The position numbers and the translations under genes are program-made. A stretch of 64,000 nt of DNA from Datnioides undecimradiatus (Eukaryota; Chordata; Actinopteri; Lobotiformes; Datnioididae), in assembly GCA_008933995.1 (NCBI GenBank), contig WARS01000025.1:7795477-7859476 (forward strand), given 5' to 3'. Below are positions 9,260 through 21,689 of this stretch, one piece after another. Within the stretch, counting starts at the first letter, position 1. Each line of letters opens with the position of its first letter. Under the pieces are notes generated by a model that made no database searches, was not told the DNA's origin, and saw only the letters and a list, made by a program, of their open reading frames with translations.

Positions 9260-11560
9260 CTGTATGTGTAGGTGTGTGTGTGCCTCAGGTCAGCAGCTTG
9301 TCTGCCCACAGGAAGTTAAAGTTAAACCTGGTTTCATGCACCTCCAGCCCTCTCCTTCCAGGTCCTCCCACCACGCTGACGGACAGGCAGCACCAACTCT
9401 GTTTTAATGAATATGCCTCCCTCAGTTAGAGCGGCTCCCTCCTTCGCCTCCCCTCAGTCTCACAACGGTATCACTCCAGATTTCATCCCCTCCCTCCTTC
9501 ACTGTTAAGACTTCTTATTTGTTTTCAACTTGGTGGTGCCATCCTGAACCTTAGCTGTCAATTAAAACGCATCAAGTGGCAGTGGTTTGGGGGAAACGCG
9601 CACGTAATGTACTTGAATTATTTAACAATGTGGCTCGTGTAGCGACAGTGTGAGCAGTATAAATTGGTGTGCCGAGACGCGGAGAGGTTGGAAAAAAAAA
9701 TCAAAAATCAAAATGAGACACAGAAGAGAGGGTGTTCTCGTCTAATGACAGATGTCAGACACAGATTTACACAGAGATCCGCTTTTTCCAGTCGATCCGG
9801 TACCTGGATTTCAATATCTGCTGACACGGACACAATATTAAAGCAAATCTTTTGTATATTATTGCTGTTGCGTATCAAAAATGCTTAAATTCAAATGCAC
9901 TCTTTATTTTGACTGTAGCTAAAGAGGCTCCACATGCAAACAGCTGTAGGATGCACCATATGAGTTGGACGCACCTTGGGTTGTGTGGTTGAGATACAGC
10001 AGTCCCTGTTGTGTGTTTCCTGGATTGCAAACCATAACTTGGCTCCAACAGGCTGCAGGAGAGTCATTGATTATCGACAACCTCTCCGTAATCCCTTTAG
10101 CCGGCTGTTCCTCTGGACTGCTGCATGGAAGGTCGTTTGCAGACTTGAGCTCCCGGTGTTATTTTTACCCACCAGGTGCTTTTGCAGATGCTTAAACAAA
10201 CTGGTAATATCGTATGATGTAGTGCAACTTCCGAAACTCGGGACGTTGCTGTTGCACAGTCGCCGTCTTGTATTTCTGTGTTTCAGGACTAAAATATCTC
10301 CAAACTGGGGACACGTGCATTAGCAAAGTGTTGCAGACTTTTCTTGTCCTACATTACAGCAAGTTCATGATCCAAAGCAAACTCCATCTGCACATCTCAT
10401 TAAGAAGAATGAGCTAATGTGCCTCTGTTTTGGTTATTGGTGGCTTTAAATTCCATATTTATAGTTCGTTATAACACCAGTCTATGGAATCTGGATCAGT
10501 ACATGATCTGTGATGGGAGTCCAGTATACGATGAGTGTATTATATCAGGATTGGCATCTAGTTTTGCATATTTTAAACTTTGCATTGCATTAATGGCTCC
10601 AGGTAGGGCGATATGTAATTAGCGCCACAGTGAGGCATGCCTGTCCTCATTACTAAATCCCATCTGATGGCCGGAGCCAACAAACGTGTTGGGTGACAGT
10701 CAAAACACCCACCACATGCTATAGTTGTTTCTATTCACCGCCCATGACTCACAGCGTACGCACACATGCGGCTGGTTGCTTGTGCGAGTGTGTGTATGTG
10801 TGTGCGTGAGTTTCTTTTTCGCCGTAAACAGGCGCCTTAATGGCGGATCACGCGTCGCATACGCACCTGTGTAATGATGATGAACAGGAGAGCCTCAGAG
10901 GCCGGCCTGAGTGCATCGCAATATTTAATGGATTCACTATCGCCAACGTGAGGGAGACGTGGCGAACAATGAGTCGTCTAATGCACATTCCTGTCAACAG
11001 CAAATACATCAAAGTGCATTATATAAAACTGAGTGTTAATGTATTTTTCTTTTATGCCAAGACAGCCGCGTGCGCCTGTTTCGAGCTGTCGCAGCCGTGA
11101 TGTTTGTGTATTTACTCGTTGTTCTGGGGGTGAAAATGTTCAGCTGTTGAATTTTCTATTAGCCCGTCTCATCGCGGATGACCCGAGGAACCCCCGAATA
11201 CCTACTTGTCTTTGTTCTGCTCTAGTCTGACTTCCAGTGTCTGAAGTTTACGCACATGGTGGATTCAGTTGGTAATTCAAACTGCTCAACACGCTGAAAT
11301 GCGCCAACACGTGTGACGTGAACACGTAAAGCTCGATATCCTTTTTATTGAAATAATACTTAGATAATATAATATGATGTCAACTGTAATTAAAAAACAA
11401 TGAAATATCTTGATTGAGTTCAGAAAATGAGCAAAAATGTCACGTTTTCAATGGTGAAATTCAGGATTTTATGCATTCAGTGTGTTTTATGCTGTAACCA
11501 TGTTATATCTAAAAGCCTGGGGACTTTCAGTGTGATTTACCATCAGCTCTTACAATATTT
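9260..11560. other. Unannotated noncoding stretch
   Basis: AT-richer sequence after the CpG domain. A TATAAAT string at 9658-9664 and an interrupted TGTG run near 10789-10812 are present. Open frames at 9976-10323 and 10840-11100 have no recognisable domains. No gene is supported. Confidence 0.5.
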
Positions 11561-12235
11561 ATTATTGTAGATAAATAAAATGTTGTCATTTAAATGGAAA
11601 AACATGTCAGACACTGTTTGTGACTTTATTGTGCCCGTGGAGCTTTGCGTTATATGGGTGGCAGCTTTTATAAAACAACATGAAATTCCTCAATTTTTAC
11701 AAATTTGTTATGATTTTTCAGTTTTCAGTTGCTGTAATGTATCATTTCTCTTCTTCTACTGTGTTCAGAAAAGTTAAATATGATGACCGTCATTACACGT
11801 TCAAATTGTGTGCAGTGCATACGCCAAAGTCCAATTTTGTATCCAGGTGATTCGGCAATCATTCACATAAACCCTGTAGAAAGCGTTTGACCTTCGTCGT
11901 CATGGTAACGAAATCAAACACATGGTTTACAATGGGAATCAGTCACAGTTTGGTTGTTTGCGTTCAGGGAAAGCACCTTTAAGTTAGGTTCAAAATGTTA
12001 CGCCCGTATGTTAAAACCAGCCATGACACAAACACCAGTTAAGTGATAAAGTGTATTATAGTGCAATCAGTGCAGTTAAAGCGCAGCAATAAATAGCTCA
12101 GCTCATTGAAGAAAGTAAAAGTGCAACAGACCTTAAGTGCATTCATTGATCGGGCACATTGACTAAGCGGTGTTTCGCTTTCTACCTTGAGTTTGCGGAT
12201 TGCCGTGCGGTCGTCAGCGGGACTCGCTTGAGTTT
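11560..12235. other. Unannotated noncoding stretch
   Basis: Unique AT-rich sequence without repeats or recognisable motifs. Short open frames only. Confidence 0.5.
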
Positions 12236-12239
12236 TCAG

Positions 12240-12529
12240 AGTGCTTATTGATCATTGGCTTGTCAATCAATGCGAACAGCTGTCGAGAGACCTTAACTTG
12301 CCTTTGAGAGAACCTGAAGAGCCACTTTATTAAACAGAAGGATGAAATAATCCTCTTGGTGTCTCTAACGCGGATTTCTTTGCAAAGTCTCCTGGAACGC
12401 TCCAAGCTGGGGAGGATAGAGCAGACGTATGAAGGTTCATCCTTTGGTAACTTGATAAAAAACAAGGAACAAGAAGGTGAAGACAGTCCTGGAAAATGTG
12501 AGAAATTCAACAATGACATCGGCATTTGA
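12240..12529 (+). pseudogene. Possible broken coding fragment, unidentified
   Basis: A splice-acceptor-like GAGTTTTCAG ends at 12239. From 12241 one frame reads through a charged, helix-like peptide to about 12310, where it would end at a TAA at 12331. A +1 shift at about 12308 continues into a second frame of 73 sense codons ending in TGA at 12527. That second frame includes LLERSKLGRIEQTYEGSSFG and a Lys/Glu-rich tail. I do not recognise the family. Two joined frames would suit a decayed exon or processed pseudogene. However, purine-rich DNA often translates into protein-like strings, and the minus strand is also open here (142 codons, 12214-12642). Confidence 0.18.
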
Positions 12530-12639
12530 GTTTTAGACTGAAAAATTACAATATGCATCTTCAGGGAAACATTAAACAGCATGATAACGAGCCACTGTTG
12601 CATCGAAACAACAGAATTCAAGCTTAATTTTAAATATAT

Positions 12640-13780
12640 CATATATCAATCATGGTGGGTCAACTGGGTTCTGAAATCCAAATGAGCAAAATACAGCACA
12701 CCACAGCTACCTCAAGGTTTGACCGTAAACAACAATTTAGTATTTCATCGTTCTGTCATAAAGAAACAGAATAAACGAACCATTCCGGATCGATGGTGAA
12801 AATCTAGATTGTGTCACAATATCAGGTATATATGTGCCCGAGTTTAATATGAGACCCGTTTGTCTTAATTAGGCTTTGGCAAGTCACTAACGAACTGGTC
12901 ACCACAGTTTTGACAGAACCACGACAGCAAAAGACAGAAAAGCAGAAGAGCATGGGGGCCAGCAGACGATGTACAATTTGTGCAAATCAGTTGAAATGAT
13001 GGGGAAGGTGATTTACCTGCCGCCCAGGGAACACACCAAAACGGCGGTTGCATATGCAGGCCAATTAATTGCTCTCACGATTCAGTCCTGTTGGATAATG
13101 TCTTCCTTTCTCACGTCATGAGTGTTTGTTTGCAAAAATTAGATGTTGTTGCGCCGTCTTTCCCGCTATATGCTAATTTTCCTTGTACCCCTGTTTACAG
13201 GTTTGGCACAATAACGAGTGAAGGGACTGTTCTGTATGCGTCAGCGTTTTGAAGTATGTTTCACTAGAGTCCGGTGGCCTGCCTGCCGCTCCCCTATGTT
13301 TTTGCTGAGCTATTAGTCTTTGTGTTTGGCAGCGCCATTAGCATGGCAAATCCACGGCTTCAGCACTATCCAATCCACTGTTGGATACACCTTGGATGGA
13401 AACCCTGACATGTTTGCCTCCGCATTAATCCGCCGTCATGCTTTTCTGTTCTCTGTGGTGACACCTTACATTTTACTTTCTTTTTCCTCTAAAACTGTTT
13501 TCGTCAACGTTAAATCTCCACTAATCAGGATTTTCCAGATTGAGTGACACTTGTAGCCACCAAGAATTAACTCTGCAGCACCCCTGTAGCGTCGCAGAGC
13601 TTTTTGGCCACTTTTGGCTAATTGTATTTGTCTGTTTTCTGGTTCACAAATTCCATTTACACCCACAGCAGGTGGCTATTTCAGCAAAAAAGATCTGATA
13701 AACCCAGACAGAAACCCCCTTGGCTGGAAATTGAAGCCAACATGGTGTTTCCTCAAACGCCCGCTTGTACTGGCTCTACA
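12640..13780. other. Unannotated noncoding stretch
   Basis: Unique sequence. A good acceptor-like CCTGTTTACAG occurs at about 13200 but no framed exon follows. No repeat or RNA gene is seen. Confidence 0.45.
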
Positions 13781-14165
13781 AACAAGCTAATCCCTACACA
13801 CCCTAGTCAAAATGTGCAGCTTAGCTAACCATAGCTAACTTGACAACAGTATGAGGTGAATCGTTTTCTTAAAAATCAACTGTTCCAATTTTATTAGTGG
13901 TAAATTATACATAAGGGAGGTTGCTTTAAAAGGCCGCTATCACAGGTTAGTAGCTGTCTGCTATAGCTAGTTAGCTCAATCAAACTGAGTCACTAAATTG
14001 CTTTTTGAGGAACTTTTCCTGCTAATTGTAGTATCAGTTTTAGCTATATGTTTGCACTAATTAGCCCTAATCGTAGCTAATAGATTTGCCTTGGGTATAA
14101 GTCCTTGAGCAAGGCACCTAGCTGTGCTAACGATGCTAACAGTAGCAGGAATTGCCATTAGCTGC
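13780..14165. repeat. GCTA/TTAGC-rich cluster
   Basis: Many short GCTAAC, TAGCTA, TTAGC and GCTAGT motifs in loose arrangement. At 14101-14118 is GTCCTTGAGCAAGGCACC, which resembles the conserved core of fish tRNA-derived SINEs. It looks like eroded repeat DNA but cannot be aligned to one family by eye. Confidence 0.4.
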
Positions 14166-14875
14166 CAGGAATTACTGATGTTTGAAAACATTCATTGTGT
14201 TTTTTCATGCAGTTTTATTTGAGTTTTGTTGCAAATGTACCTAATTTCCAATCAGGCCTACCAATCAGGGGCAACAATGCATATAGCCAGCTAGCAAAAC
14301 AGAGTTGCATCCATGCTTCACCTCTTTGGCCATTTTAGCACGGAGGCCAAACCGCACTTCTGGAAACCAGTCGGTGACATTGCAATGTCCTTTATTTTTA
14401 TAAAATCTATAGAAAAACCCAAAGCATACCACCTGCCCAGTACCATGAAGACAGGTGGACAAAAGCAGGTCTCCAAAATGACTTTTAACATTGGATTGAT
14501 TTTCAGGTTTCAGTTTTTCTGCCTTACATCTATCAGTGTAGCTTCAGTCACTTTAGTTCCACATCTTATGGCGTCTGTAGGTCATGTTTTGTTGGTAACC
14601 GTTTATCTTGCACGCCACCCTTTCAAGTCAGCCACTCGAATCAAATTGAGTCATGTCACTTGTAACTAACTGGACACAGAAATCTGCAGATGCACTGAAG
14701 AGACTGAGGCAGATTTTATTTTTAAATGGACACAGTTTCCGGTTGACATCTCTCATCAACCTCTGGTAGCAACATGTGAAAGCATCAGCAATCCTAATCC
14801 ACAAGGTTGTGCACCCATTCATGGTCAGCGGAGCAAATATTAATCTGCAAATATTGATTTAGTTGTCTAGCATTT
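14166..14875. other. Unannotated noncoding stretch
   Basis: A 118-codon plus-strand frame at 14313-14669 is overlapped by minus-strand frames and has no recognisable domain. I call nothing here. Confidence 0.45.
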
Positions 14876-14879
14876 CAGG

Positions 14880-15190
14880 GTGGATTTTTGCTTTAAACTC
14901 ACATTTTCTCTCGGCATAAAGAGAGGGGATAAGGGAGGGAAGAGGCTTATCATGCCTGGGGTTAATTGCCCTCAATCCAGGATCTCTTTTTGAATGTTTC
15001 CACGTCTCCAAATGAGTTCATTAGCAATTCTTTGCAATTCTTTTATAGTGTCTTAATTGAGGGTAATTAAGTGAAGTGATGGCATTAGTGGATTGGTGGA
15101 CAAAGCATCAAAACCTCTGCTAGGGGTGCAGCATACATGAATATGTCATTAATGGTGACACTCAAGAAAAACCCCACGACCTCTTATTGT
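14880..15190. other. Candidate conserved noncoding element
   Basis: Dense AT-rich regulatory texture without simple repeats: GGTTAATTGCCC, TTCATTAGCAATTC, a doubled TTGCAATTCTT, TCTTAATTGAGGGTAATTAAG, CATTAGTGGATTGG and ATGAATATGTCATTAATGG (the first TTAATTG-GTAATTAAG unit spans about 15053-15073). TAATTA pairs spaced by a few bases suit paired homeodomain binding. It is among the strongest-looking blocks in the window by eye. Conservation was not tested. Confidence 0.35.
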
Positions 15191-15940
15191 GCAGAAGCTT
15201 TAGATGAGCAATGTGTTCATTTGCCTGAAACATTTTTTTTTGTTATTTAGATAAGTGGGGTAATTGATATAGAGGTGATTGCTGTGCTAGAGTGCAGATG
15301 TGCAATAGAGCTTTGTTGAAATCGTGCAGACCAGCAGGATTTGGCCCTGTGTGTCACGCCTCAGGTATCAAACCTCTCCCCAGTGAACACGAAGAAGTAC
15401 ATGACCCAAGTGAGAGGATTCATTGATACTTGAATGTGTGTATTTTGATATCAAAGACTAATTCACTCATACTGATATGGGGCTTTGTTTTACGCCCGTG
15501 ACAAACCAACAACTCATTTACACTTGGTTTCTCACAACTTTTACACTAAGTCTTTTTAAATCCATTCGGTTTCCAGCAGTCAAGTGCTAAAAACACGCTG
15601 AGGAAGACAGAGGCTGAAACGTCCGTGTGTGTGCTGGACTGTAGCTAATGAGGTGATAAAAAGTCAAATGTAAGAAGAGAACTGGTGAGTTCTCACCCCA
15701 TGTGAGTTCAATAGTTTTCACGTCTTGGTTCTGAAATATCTATTTCCGAGTAATTCCAGTGAAAACGGCTCACAGCACACAGTTTCTGACGTTATTCGAT
15801 GTTTCTGCAAAAACAAAGGAAGAAAGTTTATGTTCTAATTACAGTGGACATATGAGTTATGGCTCTTTTCTGCTAAAGACAAAGAGGAAATGTTTTGTTG
15901 TTTAATTTGGTAAGGGAGCAAATATCGATGTATCTTGATA
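15191..15940. other. Unannotated noncoding stretch
   Basis: Unique AT-rich sequence with a T-run near 15232-15241. No gene or recognisable repeat. Confidence 0.45.
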
Positions 15941-15951
15941 TTAAGCTGAGC

Positions 15952-15970
15952 TAAAAAAAAAAAAAAAAAA
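15952..15970. repeat. Poly-A run
   Basis: About nineteen A bases after GAGCT. It could be a retroposed tail, but no SINE or LINE body is recognisable upstream. Confidence 0.9.
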
Positions 15971-17475
15971 CGTCTCTGTAGAGCAAAATGGTCCATGATT
16001 AATGTGAGAGGTGATCAAGGGGAAGTGACAGTCGTGGAGACATTGGACAAGCGATTATTGTATCCTGGAGATGTTGCACTGTCGAGTGTGCAGCAGAGTA
16101 TGATAGCAGACAGAGACCTGCATAAAGAGCCTGAACAACTAAATACAGAAGCTGGTGTGCAGACGTATTCAAGGAAAAAGTAGAATAAAACCTGAGTTCA
16201 TGGCCCTTTTTGATGATAATATGGTAAACTGAATATTAAATCAAACAAGCGTTTTTCCCTCCCTGGAGAAAATTGTACGACAAGATAAAAATGAGGGGAT
16301 CAGTCTCTTCAACAGGCGCTCTGCAACAACACATGTTCACATTGAAATGTCAAAGCCCTCTAGCAACTATAGGAATTATAACTGGAGCCAAAGGCCAGGT
16401 GATTACCAATCAACAAAGCTGGACTTTAACATGGAAGACTGATGTTACTTTCCAGTTTCCTACCAACAGTCGACACTGGTTTCTTTAAATCATGACTACA
16501 ATCGCTTCCTAACTGTTATTGCTATTGTAACCAAGGTCCTATAACCTTAGCAAAGCTCTTAATTTATCCCAAACCCTGATCTTACAGTAGATATTACCGT
16601 TTCAGGAATGCACAGAAGTTATTTGGTCTTTCTGATCGAGTCGTTAAATCACAGAAAGCTCCTAAAAGGCTGTAAAAAAGACTTTTTCTGAGGATTTGTA
16701 GAAACACTGACGGGGTTGAGTGAGAAAAAACAGCTTTTCCTAACTTGGTTTACTCCAAACTTTAATTCTAAATCCATGCTGAAGCTTGCACTAAGGTGTA
16801 TCATCATGCACACAAGCAGGCGTATGATTATATAGGTCCATGCACAGTCAAATGACCACTATTGTAGCAGTAACAGTGTTTTGGCTGATTGTATTCAAAG
16901 ACCAGAGTACTTTCATTTGCAACCTTTCAGGTCCACGGGCTGCATCATGCGAGAGGATGTGGTCAGTCATCATACAGCTGGCTGTTGTCCAACCCTCACC
17001 TTGCTATTACAATAAAAGGAAAGTGGAGAAAACAGTATTTGTCTTAGCTACACAGGCTGTTGTTATGGCTTTGCTCCGGGTCTGCCCTGTTGAAGATACT
17101 CTGCTCCTTTTTAAATGGCTCCCAACCTGTGACTGCACTGAAGGGAACACAAGAGAACACCGCTTTGTGTTGGTGCACGAGGTTCCTCCTCCTCTAAATT
17201 CCTCCACTACAGCAAAAGCCCTGTGCTGCAGTGACTCACCGAGACAGTTGTTTTGATATAAAAATGCACGGTAACGGGCAATTTGGCCTTTTGCTACACG
17301 AGGCTGCGAGACAAATACTCAGATTACATGTTTAAAATCTGTCCGATTCTGGCAGCTGCTGCGCCCATAATGGAAACCCTGCTTTTGCAAGCAGACAGGG
17401 GATATTTAAAAGTTAAATCTCTGTGTGTTTCTTCTATTCTTCCCTTGTCCCCGTCTGTCTTTAACTTTTAAATTG
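15971..17475. other. Unannotated noncoding stretch
   Basis: Open frames at 15995-16183, 16273-16488 and 16840-17256 show no recognisable domains, and the last is overlapped on the minus strand. No repeat family is recognised. Confidence 0.45.
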
Positions 17476-17479
17476 TCTC

Positions 17480-17770
17480 CTGCTCAGATGAGGCCGCGCT
17501 ATTTCGTGCGGAGACAACTGAAAATCACAACAACGACCCCCAAGAAGTGTAATTTCGCAGGAAAAAGCAAGGCCCACGAGGATCAGCTCGTGTGTGCGAC
17601 GCAAGCGCGGTGCCAAGATCATCGTCTAATTATCAGTTTGAGATGATTAGAGCAAAAGCAAACGCTCTGTGACAATGCTGTAAGGCCACCAGAATGGAAA
17701 ATTGCTCCAAGCGCCGACTTTGTGTCCGTGGAAACTGTGCGCGAGCAGCAGCTGGAGCTGTTCTGGAAAA
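17480..17770. other. Candidate conserved noncoding element
   Basis: Non-repetitive block with CGTCTAATTATCAG, GAGATGATTAGAGC, GTGACAATGC and GTAATTTCGC motifs. GATCATCGTCTAATTA and GATGATTAG form an imperfect inverted arrangement around 17618-17650. The call rests on texture only. Confidence 0.25.
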
Positions 17771-18630
17771 AGTTTCTTGTTGAATTATTAACTGAATAAA
17801 GATCTCACAGGAACTTTCCTGAAAAAGAGAAAAGAGGGCTGTTATATTTCTGTCTGAGCGGTTGCATAAACACTTGTATTTGCTCCTGGTGTGTCATTAA
17901 GTTACAATGCAAAACTCCGAGTGATTTCATGGGAAATGACAGACACATAGCGTGACTCATAAAAATGCAAATGCTCTTTTTCTTTATGAGTATATTTTTC
18001 TCCTCATTTGCTTCTGTGCACTCATATTGTGTGGACAACAGCAAGCTGGGAATTGGAAACCCGGGCCGTATCGTGGTGAAAACGGCCAGACTGTATAGCT
18101 GTGTTCACAAAACGAGATTTCAGTTGGCACGAGCCCTCTCATTCTCGTAATCAAATCTGACCCGCGGTGAGCTCCATCGGCTGAGGTAACCGCACAAAAT
18201 GAAGTGGAGAGCGAGGTAGGCTGGAGGAGGATGAGGTGGTCTACTTTAGCGGTGCAAATTATGAAGGACTGTGGAGTAAACTGGTGCTAGATCAAAGATT
18301 CTCAGCCAAGCGTGGATCCCTTTGTCTCTAAATAATAAGAAATTGAAATTGATTATGCCAAGTGGAGCGAGACAGTGCAAAGGAAATTGGAAAGTATCGC
18401 CGGCGAATGTGGGAGAAACTCGGTGGAAAAGGAGGGAAGTGTTTAGCCCGTAGGCTGATTCCTGGCACCAATTATGAACCTTTTTGTTGTCGGTGGATCC
18501 ATGATCTCTTTGCTCATGGTGTTTCTTTAGAGAAAGCGTCCAGAAGCAAAACAGCAGAGATTACCCCAGGTCCCAAAAAATGCTCCTCCAACCTTTTAGA
18601 TACTCGTGAGCCCTCAAAGCGATTGTTTTT
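17771..18630. other. Unannotated noncoding stretch
   Basis: Unique sequence. The 92-codon frame at 18362-18640 is unrecognised and runs into a repeat at its end. Confidence 0.4.
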
Positions 18631-18635
18631 GATTG

Positions 18636-18744
18636 TGTGAGGTACTTATCCATAGGCAGTGCGTTACCTACAGCAGATGGTGGTCGCCATGCGCACCAGG
18701 TTGGATGCAGCAGAAGGTGTTAGCGTTGGAGGCTAAGCAAAGTA
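18636..18744 (+). repeat. Dispersed teleost repeat, GAGGTACTTATCCATA family
   Basis: It begins GTGAGGTACTTATCCATA, followed by CAGTG, a GTTACCTACAG segment, GATGGTGGTCGCCATGCGC and GGAGGCTAAGCAAAGTA. This parallels the longer copy at 41281-41640 in the same order and orientation. The family is widespread in percomorph genomes to my knowledge. The copy is truncated after the AAGCAA segment. Confidence 0.65.
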
Positions 18745-18749
18745 AAACA

Positions 18750-20690
18750 AAAACAAATGGTTTTAGTGTATGTTGTATTTGTTATACCAGACTACATCGA
18801 CCAAAACAGTCATTTTTATTTGGGTAAACTCGAGAGTTGCCTCAATCGGTTGCTTCAGTTTTTTTGCTGTTGTGCAACTTCAGTGAAGCCGATCCAGTCC
18901 TTTTTGTTTTTCACAGAGGAGGATGTACAGCTCTGGAGTCAAAGACAGGGCACATATGAAATTTGAAAGAAATATTGACTAACTCAATTTGTTTATAGTA
19001 AGAAAATAACCAAGGAGACAATATTTTGATGTTGCAAACTTCTAAACCTACTTTTTAGAAGACAGGGTTTGGCTTTAATGTGGACATCTAAGCAGTTCAA
19101 CCAAAAGCAGTTTCACCCGAGATTTGTCTGAGTTAAAAATGTCCATATTTCTTAAGAAAAGGAATAAAGTAAAAAAAATATCATAATTCTGTCAAACAGC
19201 GTCTTAGTTTTTTGTTTGTTATACTTCAGGTTTGTCTTAGAGAGTCTTTGGGGGATCCTAACCGCCAGATTGGGAGGCTCTGAGCTTGTCATCAGCAAAT
19301 TAATGATCAAATTAACCAGTCGTTCATCATGCAAGCCTGCCAAACGCTACCTGCTTTCAGTTCCCAAGATATAAAGAAATATAAAGATTATAAAGATCTT
19401 CGGGTGCACATGAAGCCAATCCTGCACATGCACAGGTCCTACACCATGTGGACTTAGTCCCAATACAAAATCAATTGATTTTGTTTTCATGCCCATTTTG
19501 TTTCATTTCAAAAACGAGCTGAGTGTTTTGCATTAACAGAGAGCCACATTAAGTCACACTTAGCATTCATGGCACGGTCAGCTGCAGCCTTGCTCTGCAA
19601 GTGCACACTGAACCCTGTATCTCTGGTTATTTTTAGGCAGGAGCGTAGCAAACTCCCCCGGCCAGAGGTGAATATCTGCACTGTTTACACCTCTACACGC
19701 TCCAGTTTACTCATACACCGTTGTTTCAAGGGTAAGTGACTTTTAACAAGGTAAATAACGAAACAATTCACATAATTAATAAGAGCGGTCAGTACTAAAA
19801 ACAGCTGCTGCAGGTATTGTCAACATTGGCAGTGTGCTGAGATGAAATATCTCCTATTGCACTTTCGTAATTGTTGCAGCAGCTATAATCAGTTCAGGTG
19901 ATGGTTGCATTCATCCGTTCATTCATCCTCGACCTCATTAGGTGCTGCTTCCAGCGTAGAGAACGGCTGGGTTTTATGTCCGTGGGCAAAGTTGAGCAAT
20001 ATGGACAGTGGCAATGTAACTGAAAAATGGCCGCTTAGGAGTGCCGCCGCGTTGAGTTTAAATCACTCCCTGCGATGAGGGTAATAAGAAACCACCGGAG
20101 GAAGAGTGAGCGATGGGAGCCCCCTTTTTATTTTACACTAATTACAATGTAAATTTGAGTGGAAACATCGGCGACCAAGTCTAAAGGGAAATTATCTGGC
20201 ACGATTAATTAGGAATCAGGGAGACGGTCAAGCTCTGTATTTTATATTTATGGGTAGATTTTAATTCCATTTCACTTGGTTATTACTACCAGGAGGGTTT
20301 AATGGTTTACAGGGGTCAGTCGATTTATACACAAGTTCCAGCCGCGTCCGTTCAAGCAGCGCTCGAAAATCGTTCCTAAATCGTCGGACTGAGGAAAAAG
20401 AGGAAGCGCCAGGGGACTGTCACCGGCCTCCATATTGCTTTCTGCTGTAGCAGTCATGTGACGCACCAGAAAAAAACACAAATGCATTGACTCCAGTGTG
20501 AAAGAGTCAATTGTCTGCCTAAAAACCTGCATTCAAGCCCTAACTTTGGAGTAAAAAGGAGGCTGTCAGAGTACCATCTTTTGCAAAATACATGCATGAA
20601 TTTGTTGTGAGACAAAGCATTACAGTAACTAACATGTTATTTCATTATAATATAATGTATTTTTCCTTGAACAGTGAAGCCATAAATGGA
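18750..20690. other. Unannotated noncoding stretch
   Basis: Unique AT-rich sequence with no supported gene. A TAATTAGGAATCAGGGAG segment near 20205 and a TTTAATTCCATTTC segment near 20260 have enhancer-like cores but are isolated. Confidence 0.45.
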
Positions 20691-20738
20691 TTTACTTCCT
20701 CCTACTCTGAAACTGAGCCAAATTATCCAAGACACATA

Positions 20739-20790
20739 ACCAAACTTATCAAACTTTAACCAAACTTATCAAACTTTAACCAAACTTATC
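20739..20790. repeat. 20-bp tandem repeat
   Basis: The unit CAAACTTATCAAACTTTAAC is repeated two and a half times with no mismatches. Confidence 0.95.
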
Positions 20791-20847
20791 TTAAAAATCA
20801 ACATTTGAGTGTAAAACAATGTAAAAATGTAAAAAACATAACTGACT

Positions 20848-20978
20848 CTGATCATGTGGGCTCAAAAAGGGGGGGCGGGGCTTACGACCCATTCTGCAGC
20901 CGGACACCAGGAAGTGACTGAAAGTCGGCTTCGCATCTGGAAAGCAGTCATTTTGGTCCGTTTGTATAAACAGTCGCT
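20848..20978 (+). repeat. Dispersed teleost repeat, GGGCGGGGCTTACGAC family
   Basis: A CATGTGGGCTC segment, then GGGGGGCGGGGCTTACGACC, CATTCTGCAGCCGGACACCAG and, after about 40 bases, CATTTTGGTCCGTTTGTATA, then AACAGTC. This order matches an abundant fish repeat I know by its GGGGCTTACGACC and TATATACAGTC landmarks. The copy is old and its outer ends are not defined. Confidence 0.55.
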
Positions 20979-20979
20979 G

Positions 20980-21685
20980 TTGTTAATTAACAGTTTTTCT
21001 TTTTCTGAGAGGATTTAAGAGATTTAAAATCCTCCCTGCTGAGAGTTTTACACCGGCAGATGACTTCTGATTTCTCATTAGACCACAGACACTGGATCCT
21101 ATTTGTTATGCCTGTGAATAAGTTTGCCTTGGATGCATTTGGGGGGGGAGAAAAAATAAAAAGTTGCGCAGATGATTACAATCTCCCTGAGATGTGGAAG
21201 TTGCGCTGTAGGAGTCCATCGATGCTCTTTCACAGCTCATCAGAAGTCCCTGGGAAAGGAAAAGAGGAGAGGCAGAAGTGTGGAGCGCTGACTGGCGAAC
21301 AGCCAAAACGCCGACTGTGGCTTCGAGAGAAAAATCAACCCGTGTTTCTGGCAGACGGGACGGGTGCCGCAGTTGAATGACACTGGCGATGCCAAAAATG
21401 CCGTAGTGATGATGTGAATATGTCGTTCATGTGTGAGTCAGAAGTACCGTGCACATGCCGAGGCTCAAAAATCATTTTAATTATACTGATTTAACTTCAG
21501 ATGTCTAATTTTAGAAGCTTGTGCAGAAATCTTGAGAAATAATTCAAATTTTGATTTATTTGGGTCCAATTTAGCCTATTATCGCAATATTATTAACTTT
21601 TTTTTTTATAAAAGTCGGCATTTGAAGAGAGGTTTCAGTTTTTATTGTGTCGTGAGTTAACCGTGTTTGTGTCGGGTCCCCAGGA
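20980..21685. other. Unannotated noncoding stretch
   Basis: A 106-codon plus frame (21060-21380) and a 66-codon minus frame overlap. Neither is recognised. T-runs occur near 21600. Confidence 0.45.
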
Positions 21686-21689
21686 CGAT

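Noticed and set aside
10618-10634. Second RE1-like site (one mismatch)
   Set aside because: With one mismatch allowed, roughly one hit per window is expected by chance, and it lies outside the CpG domain.
12214-12642. 142-codon minus-strand open frame
   Set aside because: It lies opposite a more protein-like plus-strand reading and shows no recognisable motif. Neither strand is convincing as an intact gene.
15952-15970. Poly-A run as the tail of a retrogene
   Set aside because: No recognisable coding or SINE body precedes it and no target-site duplication is apparent.
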